64,000 nt of DNA from EA-27 sp964396265 (GCA_964396265.1 CAYNEM010000003.1:62001-126000); one strand, 5' to 3'; numbered from the stretch's first letter, positions 32,085 through 40,608 are shown. Notes: a model not told the origin generated them from the letters alone. Made by a program: numbers and translations.

Positions 32085-32312
32085 TTGGCGAGCCTGACGC
32101 CCCCGGAGAGCAAGGCCCCTATCGCAAGCCGGCTCGAGCGGCAGCGCGCGGACCGCCGTCGGGAACTCGACGGGATCGTCGCGTTGCTGCCGCTAGACCT
32201 CGCGGACGGGATGTCCACGCTCGCGTACTTGGCCGGCATCTCGGAGAGGGAAGCCGAGCGACGGCGGCGCGGCAGGAAGGCGTGGGCGGGTAGGGAGCGG
32301 AAGACAGTTTAG
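32085..32312 (+). CDS. Small ORF carrying the 49-bp repeat
   Basis: A 75-aa ORF from a TTG, reading SRLERQRADRRRELDGIVAL, DLADGMSTLAYLAGIS and SEREAERRRRGRKAWA. The last segment is encoded by the 49-bp repeat also found at 28878. The middle segment could be a small helical DNA-binding protein. ATG 32211 is an alternative start. Evidence for coding is weak. Confidence 0.35.
   Translation: MASLTPPESKAPIASRLERQRADRRRELDGIVALLPLDLADGMSTLAYLAGISEREAERRRRGRKAWAGRERKTV
32240..32288. repeat. 49-bp perfect direct repeat, copy 2
   Basis: Identical to 28878-28926 and in the same orientation. The spacing of 3362 bp differs from the 5187-bp spacing of the duplicated tag genes, so the two duplications arose separately or were rearranged later. 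Confidence 0.9.
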
Positions 32313-32357
32313 CGGTCTGACGGCCGCCAACGTTATGCCCGAGGAACCTATTCGTCC

Positions 32358-32846
32358 ATGATGGCCGTCTCGGTCGGCTCGTCGGTGTCTGAGTCTCTCT
32401 CCTACAGGTTCGAGGAAGTCCGGTTCGGTGAGTTCCGTACCCAGCGCCCGTTGCTTGCTGTGAAGCTTTCCGGCCCGTTGGATGCGGTCACCACCGCGAT
32501 GCTTGTCGATTCCGGCTCGGACATTTCACTGATCCAGCTTGACCTTGCGGAGCATCTCGGGCTCCCACTGGGCGAAGCTGAACGCACCCGGGGCACCGCC
32601 GGCGCCTTGGACGTCTTTCGCACGCAAGTCCGAGCAGAGATCTTCCACGGCGAGAAGCTCCTACCGCCGCTCGACCTCCCCGTTCAAGTCCCTGCGGAGC
32701 GCGGTCGGCCGCCACTGGCGCTTCTGGGCCGTGAGGTCTTCTTTTATCGGTACGACATCTCGTTTCGTATGGACGATGCGGCTGGCAAAGGGGAGTTCGT
32801 CCTGTCCCCGGTGAGCCACCGACAGGACGCAGGGGACGACAAGTGA
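32358..32846 (+). CDS. Retropepsin-like (clan AA) aspartic protease domain protein
   Basis: A 162-aa protein with AMLVDSGSDISLI near residues 46-58, the Asp-Ser-Gly active-site triad of the retropepsin family, followed by an AEHLGLPLGE segment and a C-terminal LALLGREVFFYRYDISF that matches the conserved second motif (LLGxxxxxxxxxxF). Such single-domain proteins act as homodimers in relatives. The substrate is unknown. A TATA-like ACGTTATGCC lies 25-30 bp upstream. It may belong to a TA-like module, but no partner gene is clear. Confidence 0.75.
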   Translation: MMAVSVGSSVSESLSYRFEEVRFGEFRTQRPLLAVKLSGPLDAVTTAMLVDSGSDISLIQLDLAEHLGLPLGEAERTRGTAGALDVFRTQVRAEIFHGEKLLPPLDLPVQVPAERGRPPLALLGREVFFYRYDISFRMDDAAGKGEFVLSPVSHRQDAGDDK

Positions 32847-32937
32847 CGGTTTCGTGACTCGCGGGGGGCGGTGGGGGAACCGCGCAGCCTCGCGAAGAGG
32901 GAGGCGAGGGACGGCACGGACCTGACGCCCCGGATCC

Positions 32938-33590
32938 GGAGCGTCTCAGACGGAATCATGGCGGAAGCAGGAGATCACGTGGTCGTTCACCATCCCCGCG
33001 GCCTGCATGAAGGCATAGCAGATCGTCGGTCCGACGAAACGAAAGCCTCGGTCCCGCAGCGCCGTGCTCATCTCGTCCGACTCCTTCGTACGGGCGGGAA
33101 TCTGTCGGAGCCCCCTCCACTGGTTCCGCTTGGTTCGCCCACCAACGAACTGCCAGATGTAGGTGTCGAAGGTTCCGAACTCTTTCTGGACGGCGAGGAA
33201 GGCCTTGGCGTTCCCGATTGCGGATTGGATCTTGAGCCGATTCCGGATGATCCCCGGATCCGCCAAGAGGGCCCGCACCTTCCGCGCGTCGTATCGCGCG
33301 ACCTTCTTGGGATCGAACGCGCCGAACGCCTTCCGGTAGTTCTCACGCTTTCGGAGCACGGTCAGCCACGACAGCCCCGCCTGCGCGGCGTCCAACACGA
33401 GGAACTCGAAGAGCCCTCGGTCGTCGTGCAGGGGCGTCCCCCATTCCGTATCGTGGTACCTCTGCAGGAGCGGATCCCCTTCTGCCCACTCGCATCTGCG
33501 TCTCGAGGTCCTTTGCCCGGAGCGGTCGCCCATGCATGGCCTCTCTTTGCACCGACGCTCGGTGAAACATGTGGCAGCATGAACATTCTG
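32938..33590 (-). repeat. Duplicated tag segment, copy 2
   Basis: The second member of the duplicated tag segment, matching 27751-28406 in the same orientation over coding sequence plus short flanks. One codon fewer accounts for the length difference. Confidence 0.85.
32946..33533 (-). CDS. tag: DNA-3-methyladenine glycosylase I, copy 2
   Basis: A 195-aa Tag protein nearly identical to the copy at 27759, with the same RCEWAEGDPLLQRYHDTEWG start region and GFRFVGPTICYAFMQAAGMV zinc/active-site end. Differences are concentrated near the N-terminus (MGDRSGQRTSRR) and at scattered positions, for example GAFDPKK in place of GFDPKK. Both copies look functional. It lies upstream of a MOSC gene on the same strand, so transcription could continue from one to the other. 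Confidence 0.93.
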   Translation of the reverse strand: MGDRSGQRTSRRRCEWAEGDPLLQRYHDTEWGTPLHDDRGLFEFLVLDAAQAGLSWLTVLRKRENYRKAFGAFDPKKVARYDARKVRALLADPGIIRNRLKIQSAIGNAKAFLAVQKEFGTFDTYIWQFVGGRTKRNQWRGLRQIPARTKESDEMSTALRDRGFRFVGPTICYAFMQAAGMVNDHVISCFRHDSV

Positions 33591-33645
33591 CTTGGTGGTT
33601 TCGCGGGAAGCTTACCGCGACGTGCGTCGCTTGGTGGCGGTATCG

Positions 33646-34203
33646 TCAGGATTCGTCCTCGTCGCCGCGTTCCCGAACGACCTCGGCAACCGTCGGCCCG
33701 TCGCGCGCTTTCTGGAGAGTCTCGATCCGGTCGCCTGCCGCCACGTCTCCGGCCTTCGAGACCGCCACATAGAACCCCGAGCGCCCACTCCGCCGGAACC
33801 GCTCGATGATGTCATTCCGTCCGAACTTGATACCGAGCTTGAAGCACGGGAACCGCGGCTGCGTCACGACCGCCTCCGCGGAGCCGATGCGCAGGGCGTC
33901 GCCGACCCGCACCTCGGTCTCGAGCAGGCCTTCGGTGGTGAGGTTCTCGCCGAACATCCCCCATCCGAGTTCGATCGAGGGATACTCCGACCGCCAGAAG
34001 GGGTAGTGCTCCGACGGATACACGTACGCCGCCTTCTTGGGTCCCCCATGGACCCTCGGTTCAGCCTGCACGTCGCCGGAGAGCCCGAGCGTGTCGACGC
34101 GAACGCGTCCCGCGACCGGCTCTTTGAAAATCCCCGTCGTGACCGAGCGTCCTCTCCACGGCACGGTTCTCGCGGCGGAGCGGTTCACGGAGACGATGCG
34201 CAC
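33646..34203 (-). CDS. MOSC-domain protein (YiiM-like)
   Basis: A 185-aa MOSC domain protein. Typical motifs: GIFKEPVAGRVRVDTLGLSG, GGPKKAAYVYPSEHYPFW, GMFGENLTTEGL and TQPRFPCFKLGIKFG, where the conserved Cys may bind the molybdenum cofactor sulfur. Relatives such as YiiM detoxify N-hydroxylated bases such as 6-N-hydroxylaminopurine. Placement upstream of tag copy 2 on the same strand suggests a shared theme of base-damage handling, though only by position. Confidence 0.88.
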   Translation of the reverse strand: MRIVSVNRSAARTVPWRGRSVTTGIFKEPVAGRVRVDTLGLSGDVQAEPRVHGGPKKAAYVYPSEHYPFWRSEYPSIELGWGMFGENLTTEGLLETEVRVGDALRIGSAEAVVTQPRFPCFKLGIKFGRNDIIERFRRSGRSGFYVAVSKAGDVAAGDRIETLQKARDGPTVAEVVRERGDEDES

Positions 34204-34227
34204 AACGCCCTAAGGAATCCGCCGGAC

Positions 34228-37200
34228 TTAGAGCTTCGTCCCGCACATGAAACATTCCGTGTCCGTGGCGTCGAGGATCGTGCCGCACGACGGGCAGTCG
34301 CGCGTCCGGGGCGCGCCCTTGCCCACCGCGGGAGCGCCTGCCGGTGGCGGCGGCATGGGTCTCGCGGGCGGCGCTCGGGTCGGCGGGGTCACGTCGACCT
34401 GGTCCGGCGGGACCTCGGGCGGCATCGGCTCCTCCTCCTTCTTCTTGCGCCTCATGAAGGCGAAGAGCAGGGCGAGGATGATCGCGATGATGAGGATCAC
34501 GAAGAGCCACCAGTAGTCTTCGAAGAAGGTCCTCTGCTGCCCCGCCGAAATCAGGGCGGTCGTCGTGTCCGTGTCCGTGTTCCCGCCCGCGTCACGCACG
34601 GTCAGGAGGATGTTGTAGGTGCCGGCCGTCGGGAAGTGGGCGAGGGGATTGTCCCCGTACTCGAACGTCGTCGTCGACCCGTCCGGGTGCGTGATCTCCC
34701 ACGTCCAGTTCGTGACGGCTCCCAAGGAGCTGCTCCCATCGACCCGGAAGTCGGTCCCGACGGTCCCCGTATAGGGGCCCCCGGCGTCCGCGGTCACCGC
34801 GCCCGTGGCGGACGTGGTGAACGTTACGCTGTACGGTGCCGCTAGGGCGTTGCCGGGTGTGGATGCGTCCTGGGCGGCCGTGGAGACGCTGAGTGTGTAC
34901 TGCGTGTTCGTCTGGAGCGCTTGCGCGTGGGTCACGGTGACGGAGCTCGCACTCGTCCACGTGAAGACCAGGGTGCCCACGCTCGGCGTGACGCTGATGG
35001 ACGCCGCGTCCGTGGTTGGGTCCATGGCCTCGCTGAAGATGATCACGAAGGGGGCGGCCACGGCGACGTTCGTCGCGGCCTCGGCGGGGACGGAGCTGGT
35101 CACCGTCGGGGGCGTCGAGTCGATGGAGAAGACGACGGAGTCGACCCCGTTCAGGCCTGTGGAGTCTTGGGCCGTGACCTGGATCTGGGCGTTCGTCACA
35201 TCCGCGAACGGCACCACAAATACGACGCTGTGGAGTGAGCCGTCCGCCGCACGCGAGACCTGGTTGATCACCGACGCCGAGGGGGAGGTCCAGTTGACCC
35301 AGACATAGACGTTCGCATCCGTGTCCGTCACCGTGAACTGGATCGTCTGCGAGGAAGCGCCGGAGTACAATTCGCCCCCGGTCGGCGCGCTGATCGTGAC
35401 CGTGGGCGCGCATTCTGTGTTGAACGTCCAGATGTGCGCCGCCGCGATGAGGACGCCTGGGTCAGAGAGGTCTTTCGCGGCCGCGGGGACCGTCGCCGTG
35501 TACGCCGTGCACGTCAGGAGCGCGCTGTGGCTCACCTGCAACGTGTCCGAAGCGGTCCATATGAAGACGATGCCCGACGCGCCGGGTAGAGTAAACGTTG
35601 TCTGCACGCTCGCCTGGTCCATCGCTTCGCTGAACAGGATGATGATCGGGTCGCCGACGCCCACGTCAATGGCGCCGGGCCCGGGGAGCGTCGAGATGAC
35701 CGAGGGGGCCGTGCAGTCGATCGTGAAGTCCGCTGCACTCGTGTCCTGGCTCGTCAACACCCCGTCCGACACGGTCGCGCGGACGCGCGCGATCGCCGAC
35801 GAGGGGCACGGGACGGTCCAGGAGAAGAAGTTCGAGCCCTGGGGCCGCGACAGGGAGGCGGTGATCACGATCCAGCCTGCCCCAATGTTGTACTCCAAGG
35901 TGACCAAGAGGTTCCCGGCCGTGTCGGCGTCGGACATCGTCCACAGGATGTTGTGCGGGCTGCCGCCGGACCACACTTCCCCGCCGTCGGGGTCCGTGAG
36001 GTCCACGGTGGGCGCGAACGCCGCGATGCCGGTGGTGAAGGAGAAGGTCCGCGGGCAGGCCGCAAGGAGGTTGCCCGTGTCCGAGTCGTCTTTGGCGGCA
36101 CAGCTGATCGTGACCGTGTACAACGTGCTGCCCACGAGCGCGCCGGTCGGGTCGACCGTGACGACGTTGGACGGGCCCCAGGTCGTGGTGAAGGCCACGA
36201 GGGGGAAGAACGAGATCGCACCGTCGGTCGCGAGCGGGTTCATTCCCTCGCTGAACGTGAGGGTGACGTCCGTGTTGACGTTCACGCTCGTCTGCGTGTC
36301 CGGTGGGACGGTGCTCGTCAGGGTGGGGCGCGCGCAATCGATGCTGAACAGGTTGGAGAAGGACTCCGCATTCATGCCGCCCGAGTCAAAGACCTGGATT
36401 CGGATCATGGCAGTGTTCGTGGCGTTGACGCAGTTCACGGTCCACGGCTGGCTCGGCGGGGGCGAGTTCGCGAACGAGCCACCGGGAAGCGCGAAGGGGA
36501 AAGTGGAGCCGCTGTTGATTGAGAGAGAAAGCGCGACCGTAAGGCTGGAGTCTTCCAGGTCGGACTGGTTCCAGAAGATCGTGTGCAGCGTGTTCCCGGT
36601 CCAGTCCTCGCCGCCGGACGGGGTGGTCAGGACCACGGACGGGGCGGTATTGGTGCCGCCAGGTCGGCCGGTCTCGCCCTGAATCCCAAAGTCCACGGAA
36701 TTGTTGTTCGTGTCCTGGCAGAAGTCCCCACCGATGCGCCGGATCTCCTGGCCGAATGCCGGAGCGAGTGCGTCGGTCATGATCGTGTTGACGGGTTCGA
36801 CGAACGTCGGGCTGAAGGAACCGTTGTACTCGACGCGGTCCACGATGATGTCGGAGCCCTGGAAGGCAGGTCCGCCGGGGTTGTTCCATACGAGCTTGAG
36901 GGCATCGCCCGTGTTGACAAGCGTTGTGGGCGCCCAGGACGTGAGGTTCACGTAGAGGATGCCGCCAAAGGGACCGATTGCGCCACTGATCGCATGGGTG
37001 GGGCCGTTGAAGGCGCCCGGCACGGGTTTCTCCAGATAGTACACAGAGGCATCGCTGATTGCAACCGCGGTCGGGTTGCATAGATAGAGGTACTGGGTCA
37101 GCCCGTCCGCGGGCTGCGTCGTGATCCGCCCGATCTTGGGCAACCCCGGCTGGTTTGCTGCCGCCGCGAGCGTCAGGTCGAGGTTCTCGCTCTGCCCGGT

Positions 37201-37605
37201 CGTCGGGACGCCCCAGAAGTCCTTGGCGGTGAACACTTGCTGGGGATTCAGCGCCTTATAGGTCGTGAAGTCCCCGGCGACGTACATGATCTCGTCGCTG
37301 ATGTCGCCGCCTGTCTTGATCGTCGGGGTGTTGTCCGTCGAGATGTCCGTCTGGTTGTCCCCGAACACGTCCATGTCGTAGTTCCCAGATGCGGTATAGA
37401 CGGACGTACCGTTGCTGTAGTCGACGCCGTCGACCCAGGCGGTGATCCGCGTGCCCGAGGGCAGCGGGGTGCTCGTCGAGTCCCTGGCTATTCCGAAGAA
37501 GTTGTGGGGCTGCGGCGGCGCTGCTTCCACGGACGGGAAACCCACGAACGCGACCCCTATCAAACTGACGATGACGGCCACAGCGGCAATAGCACGAGTA
37601 TGCAC
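34228..37605 (-). CDS. Large Ig-like (Big_5/PKD) surface protein with cytoplasmic zinc ribbon
   Basis: A 1125-aa secreted and membrane-anchored protein. It has a signal peptide (AIAAVAVIVSLIGVAFVGFP), an N-terminal lamin-tail-like region, then at least three SbsA-type Ig modules (for example STVPPDTQTSVNVN, FSEGMNPL) alternating with Ig-like modules, a PKD domain near residue 960, a single transmembrane helix (WWLFVILIIAIILALLFAF), a Lys-rich stop-transfer and a Pro-rich linker, and finally a zinc ribbon CPSCGTILDA...CFMCGTKL. The GTG start at 37605 is chosen because a GGGAGGAG Shine-Dalgarno lies just before it. It probably forms part of the cell surface. The cytoplasmic zinc ribbon is unusual. 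Confidence 0.85.
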   Translation of the reverse strand: MHTRAIAAVAVIVSLIGVAFVGFPSVEAAPPQPHNFFGIARDSTSTPLPSGTRITAWVDGVDYSNGTSVYTASGNYDMDVFGDNQTDISTDNTPTIKTGGDISDEIMYVAGDFTTYKALNPQQVFTAKDFWGVPTTGQSENLDLTLAAAANQPGLPKIGRITTQPADGLTQYLYLCNPTAVAISDASVYYLEKPVPGAFNGPTHAISGAIGPFGGILYVNLTSWAPTTLVNTGDALKLVWNNPGGPAFQGSDIIVDRVEYNGSFSPTFVEPVNTIMTDALAPAFGQEIRRIGGDFCQDTNNNSVDFGIQGETGRPGGTNTAPSVVLTTPSGGEDWTGNTLHTIFWNQSDLEDSSLTVALSLSINSGSTFPFALPGGSFANSPPPSQPWTVNCVNATNTAMIRIQVFDSGGMNAESFSNLFSIDCARPTLTSTVPPDTQTSVNVNTDVTLTFSEGMNPLATDGAISFFPLVAFTTTWGPSNVVTVDPTGALVGSTLYTVTISCAAKDDSDTGNLLAACPRTFSFTTGIAAFAPTVDLTDPDGGEVWSGGSPHNILWTMSDADTAGNLLVTLEYNIGAGWIVITASLSRPQGSNFFSWTVPCPSSAIARVRATVSDGVLTSQDTSAADFTIDCTAPSVISTLPGPGAIDVGVGDPIIILFSEAMDQASVQTTFTLPGASGIVFIWTASDTLQVSHSALLTCTAYTATVPAAAKDLSDPGVLIAAAHIWTFNTECAPTVTISAPTGGELYSGASSQTIQFTVTDTDANVYVWVNWTSPSASVINQVSRAADGSLHSVVFVVPFADVTNAQIQVTAQDSTGLNGVDSVVFSIDSTPPTVTSSVPAEAATNVAVAAPFVIIFSEAMDPTTDAASISVTPSVGTLVFTWTSASSVTVTHAQALQTNTQYTLSVSTAAQDASTPGNALAAPYSVTFTTSATGAVTADAGGPYTGTVGTDFRVDGSSSLGAVTNWTWEITHPDGSTTTFEYGDNPLAHFPTAGTYNILLTVRDAGGNTDTDTTTALISAGQQRTFFEDYWWLFVILIIAIILALLFAFMRRKKKEEEPMPPEVPPDQVDVTPPTRAPPARPMPPPPAGAPAVGKGAPRTRDCPSCGTILDATDTECFMCGTKL

Positions 37606-37653
37606 CGAGAATCTCCTCCCCTCAGGCCCCAGTATCGCGCGCAAGGGACCGTC

Positions 37654-37663
37654 GATATAAAAG
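37654..37663. promoter_or_regulatory. Bidirectional TATA box
   Basis: GATATAAAAG on the plus strand lies 30 bp before the formimidoyltransferase ATG. Its complement CTTTTATATC serves the divergent surface-protein gene, whose GTG is about 55 bp away with a Shine-Dalgarno in between. One element may support both directions. Confidence 0.55.
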
Positions 37664-37688
37664 CGTTTTCCCCTAGCGACAGCCTCTT

Positions 37689-38612
37689 ATGGGTCAATCC
37701 GGTCTTCGGCCGGTGCGCCGAATCGTCGAGTGCGTCCCGAACTTCTCGGAGGGCAGGCGGCGGGAGGTGGTCGACGCGATCGCGGACGCGGCGCGCGGGG
37801 TGGCCGGCGTCGCCGTCCTCGACGTGGAGTTGGACCCGAACCACAACCGCAGCGTCGTCACGTTCGTCGGCCCGCCGGAGGCCGTCGGAGAGGCTGCGTT
37901 CTGCACCGCCAAAAAGGCCGTCGAACTCATCGACATGAACGTGCACCGCGGGGAGCATCCGCGCATCGGAGCGCTCGACGTGCTCCCCTTCATCCCGATC
38001 TCGGGCGTGACTATGGAGGATTGCGTGCTCCTCGCGCGCGAGACGGGACAGAGGATCGCCGACGAGCTCGGCGTCCCTGTGTACCTCTACGAGAGTGCCG
38101 CCATGCGGCCAGAACGCAAGGCGCTCCCGGACCTCCGCAAGGGGGAATATGAAGGCCTGCGCGAGGAGATCCGCGCGAACCCGGAACGTGCGCCGGATTT
38201 CGGGAGGCCGGAACTCCATCCGACCGCGGGCGCGTCGGTTGTTGGGGCCCGTCCGCCCCTCCTCGCGTACAACGTGAACCTCGGGACCACGGACGTGAAG
38301 GTCGCGAAGCGCATCGCGAAGCTCGTGCGCGAGAAGGATGGCGGTCTCCCGGCCGTGCGGGCGCTCGGCTTCGAGCTCAAGGACCGAGGGCTCGTCCAGG
38401 TGAGCATGAACCTCGTGAACTACAAGGTCACGTCCATGGAAGCGGCGTTCGACGCGGTCTGCGCGCACGCCGCCACGATCGGTGTGCCCGTGGTCGCCTC
38501 CGAGATCGTCGGGCTCGTTCCGAAAGATTCGCTACCGCCAAATCCGGTCGCACGCCTTCGGCTCGAGAACTTCCGCTCGGACCAGATCCTCGAGAATCGA
38601 CTCGGAGCCTAG
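37689..38612 (+). CDS. Glutamate formimidoyltransferase
   Basis: A 307-aa enzyme transferring the formimino group from N-formiminoglutamate to tetrahydrofolate in histidine breakdown, homologous to the N-terminal half of mammalian FTCD. Motifs: RRIVECVPNFSEGRRREVVD at the start, LDPNHNRSVVTFVG, MNVHRGEHPRIGALDVLPF (catalytic His region), and LAYNVNLGTTDVKVAKRIA. The ATG lies 30 bp after the TATA box, leaderless. It is followed 61 bp later by the cyclodeaminase gene, the next step of the pathway. Confidence 0.94.
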   Translation: MGQSGLRPVRRIVECVPNFSEGRRREVVDAIADAARGVAGVAVLDVELDPNHNRSVVTFVGPPEAVGEAAFCTAKKAVELIDMNVHRGEHPRIGALDVLPFIPISGVTMEDCVLLARETGQRIADELGVPVYLYESAAMRPERKALPDLRKGEYEGLREEIRANPERAPDFGRPELHPTAGASVVGARPPLLAYNVNLGTTDVKVAKRIAKLVREKDGGLPAVRALGFELKDRGLVQVSMNLVNYKVTSMEAAFDAVCAHAATIGVPVVASEIVGLVPKDSLPPNPVARLRLENFRSDQILENRLGA

Positions 38613-38673
38613 CGTCGCTCCGCAAATATCCGGAGAACGCATTCACGACGGAACGTATTTCCGAGGCTGCGCT

Positions 38674-39303
38674 GTGCCGCCGCGTGTGACCGAATCCTTG
38701 GCGGCCTTGCTCGAACGGATCGCGGAGTCGACGCCCACGCCCGGTGGCGGGACGGCGTCGGCGATCTGCGGCGCGTTGAGCGCGGCCCTCTCGCGGATGG
38801 TCGCGAACCTCGCGGTGGGGAAGCAGGGGTACGAGGCCGTGCAATCCGAGCTACCCACGATAGAAGCCCGCGGCAAGGCGCTCCAGGCGCGATTCCTCGT
38901 CCTGGCCGAAGAGGACGCGGCCGCGTACGACGGCGTCGTGGCGGCGATGGCCCTCCCGAAGGGGAACGACGGCGATCGGGCGACGCGGAAGGACGCGATG
39001 CAGGATGCCTACAAGGCCGCGACCGAGGTCCCCCTGGAGACGATCCGCGCGACCCTCGAGGCCCTGGAGCTCGCGAAGCTGGCGGCGGAGAAGGGGAACC
39101 GGAACGCGATCACGGACGCGGGCGTCGCCGCTCTCCTCGCGCAGGCGGGGATGATCGGGGCGAGCCTGAACGTGCGCATCAACTTGGCGGCGATTGCGGA
39201 CGAGGCGTGGCGGGACCAGGCCGAGGCAGACCTCAAGGCGCTCCTTGCGCAAGGCGGGCGTCTCGCGCAGGCGGTGGACGCGATGGTGGAGTCCCGCATC
39301 TAG
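38674..39303 (+). CDS. Formimidoyltetrahydrofolate cyclodeaminase
   Basis: A 209-aa all-helical enzyme of the FTCD C-terminal/FchA family, converting 5-formimino-THF to 5,10-methenyl-THF and ammonia. Signature segments: STPTPGGGTASAICGALSAA, DAAAYDGVVAAMALPKG, DAMQDAYKAATEVPLETIRA and GNRNAITDAGVAALLAQAG. The start is GTG 38674 or GTG 38686; spacing from the TATA-like GTATTTCC favours the latter. It is co-directional with the formimidoyltransferase and the two are probably expressed together. Confidence 0.93.
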   Translation: MPPRVTESLAALLERIAESTPTPGGGTASAICGALSAALSRMVANLAVGKQGYEAVQSELPTIEARGKALQARFLVLAEEDAAAYDGVVAAMALPKGNDGDRATRKDAMQDAYKAATEVPLETIRATLEALELAKLAAEKGNRNAITDAGVAALLAQAGMIGASLNVRINLAAIADEAWRDQAEADLKALLAQGGRLAQAVDAMVESRI

Positions 39304-39349
39304 GCTTTCACGACCGCGGCGACGAAAGTTGCATGTACGGCGAAGGCCT

Positions 39350-39799
39350 ATGCACGACACGCTGATGGCAGAACGAAAGCGGATGGGAGAAGTCTACGCG
39401 GACGCGACGTTCCGAGGCCCGAAGGGCCGAGAGGCCAGGCTCCGCCTCCTGGTGGACACAGGTTCGACGTACACGTGCATCCCGGGTCCCCTCGCGAAAG
39501 TCCTCGGGGTCCGATCCGTGGGCGTCGTCCACCTCGAACTCGCCGACGGGCGGTCGGTGCCCCGTGCGATCGGAGACGTAGACATCGAGATCATGGGACG
39601 ACGCGCGCCACGGCGCATCGTCTTCGGGCGTCGAGGCGACTCGAGTCAGATCGGCGTTGACACCCTCCACGGCCTCCTCCTCGACGTCGAACCGACCACC
39701 CACCGGTTGCGCCGACGGACCACAGCCCTTGCAGTCAGCCCCCGGGCGACGCGCTTGAGCATGAGACGCGGGCGCCGCCGCGCGACGACGGTCTCCTGA
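39350..39799 (+). CDS. Retroviral-type (clan AA) aspartic protease domain protein
   Basis: A 149-aa protein with RLLVDTGSTYTCIPGPLAKVLG near residues 30-50; the DTGS triad is the catalytic Asp motif of pepsin/retropepsin fold proteases. Next come VHLELADGRSVPRAIGDVDIEI and an IGVDTLHGLLLDVEP segment, the usual second conserved region. Its C-terminus is Arg-rich. Such single-domain proteins are found in archaea and bacteria as homodimers; the substrate is unknown. The start may be ATG 39350, 39365 or 39383. It is unlike the island paralogue at 32358 outside the motif. Confidence 0.75.
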   Translation: MHDTLMAERKRMGEVYADATFRGPKGREARLRLLVDTGSTYTCIPGPLAKVLGVRSVGVVHLELADGRSVPRAIGDVDIEIMGRRAPRRIVFGRRGDSSQIGVDTLHGLLLDVEPTTHRLRRRTTALAVSPRATRLSMRRGRRRATTVS

Positions 39800-39909
39800 G
39801 GTCCCGCCACCCAATTGCCGCGGCATTGCCCAGGAGGGCCACCAGAGGCGACGATGGCCGTTCTTGAACCCAACTCCGTTCCGATGTCGCTCCGGCACTC
39901 GCGAATGAG

Positions 39910-40117
39910 AAACCCTTTGGGGGGAAGGACCGATGCAGCGGCCGTGGAGCGAATCGCTGCAGCTCGCGGCACAAGGCTTCGCTGCAAGGGTTGGCGGCAG
40001 GAAGCCATCCTCCGGATGCTGGAGAACAACCTCGAGAACGCGGAGAGGCCCGACGAACCGATCGTCTACGGCGGCACCGGGAAGGCCGCCAGAAACTGGG
40101 ACGCTGCACCGAGCTAG
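39910..40117 (+). pseudogene. Truncated 5' copy of the urocanase gene
   Basis: This DNA aligns with the start of the urocanase gene at 40617, with about 80% identity by eye over roughly 195 bp. It encodes VERIAAARGTRLRCKGWRQE and AILRMLENNLENAERPDEPI, then stops soon after NWDAA where the intact gene reads SWDAFHRIV. The TATA-like CCTTTATG of the intact gene is CCTTTGGG here. The remaining 500-odd codons are missing. A TA module follows within about 20 bp. Confidence 0.85.
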
Positions 40118-40135
40118 CAACAGTTATTAGTAGTT

Positions 40136-40330
40136 ATGATGTACTATGAGATGCCGATGCTGACCACCGTTCCCGTGTCTTCCGAGGTTCGAGATCGACT
40201 GAAGCGCCTGGCGTCCAAGGGGGAGACGTACGACGGGCTCCTTCGTCGCCTTTTAGACGACGCAGAGACCCGACTCCTGTACGAGCGGGAGAAGAGGATC
40301 CTGGAATCCGAGGAGTTCACCCCCCTTTGA
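40136..40330 (+). CDS. Antitoxin of RelE-type module
   Basis: A 64-aa protein: LTTVPVSSEVRDRLKRLASK, then ETYDGLLRRLLDDAETRL and a helical tail. The short strand plus helix followed by charged helices is the VapB/RelB-type antitoxin form. The TATA-like AGTTATTAG lies 10-20 bp before the first ATG, so translation more likely starts at ATG 40151 or 40157 (MLTTVPVS). Its stop overlaps the toxin TTG by 4 bp (TTGA). Confidence 0.75.
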   Translation: MMYYEMPMLTTVPVSSEVRDRLKRLASKGETYDGLLRRLLDDAETRLLYEREKRILESEEFTPL

Positions 40331-40608
40331 CGAAGCGGAAGGTGCTCCTCTCGCGGACCGCCTCACGCCAGCTCGAGCGGTTCCCGCTGGACCGCGCACG
40401 ACGGATACGAGCGAAGCTGGCAGTGCTCGAGGAAGATCCAATCCGTCCGCGTTCCGGCGCGGACATCCGGCTCCTATGGAGCCACGACGACCCACCGTTG
40501 TACCGCTTGCGCATTGGAGAGTATCGAGTCCTCTACTTCATCCTGAACGGCGAGGTGCGGGTTACGGAAATCGTTCACCGATCCCAGGCTTATCGGGGCC
40601 TCGACTGA
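40327..40608 (+). CDS. RelE/ParE-family toxin
   Basis: A 93-aa basic protein with the RelE pattern: KVLLSRTASRQLERFPLDRA, RRIRAKLAVLEEDPIRPRSG, then YRLRIGEYRVLYFI and VTEIVHRSQAYR. RelE homologues cut mRNA in the ribosomal A site; basic residues in the last strand are consistent with this. It starts with TTG overlapping the antitoxin stop, and it ends 31 bp before the intact urocanase ATG region. It therefore lies between the truncated and intact urocanase copies. Confidence 0.85.
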   Translation: MTKRKVLLSRTASRQLERFPLDRARRIRAKLAVLEEDPIRPRSGADIRLLWSHDDPPLYRLRIGEYRVLYFILNGEVRVTEIVHRSQAYRGLD

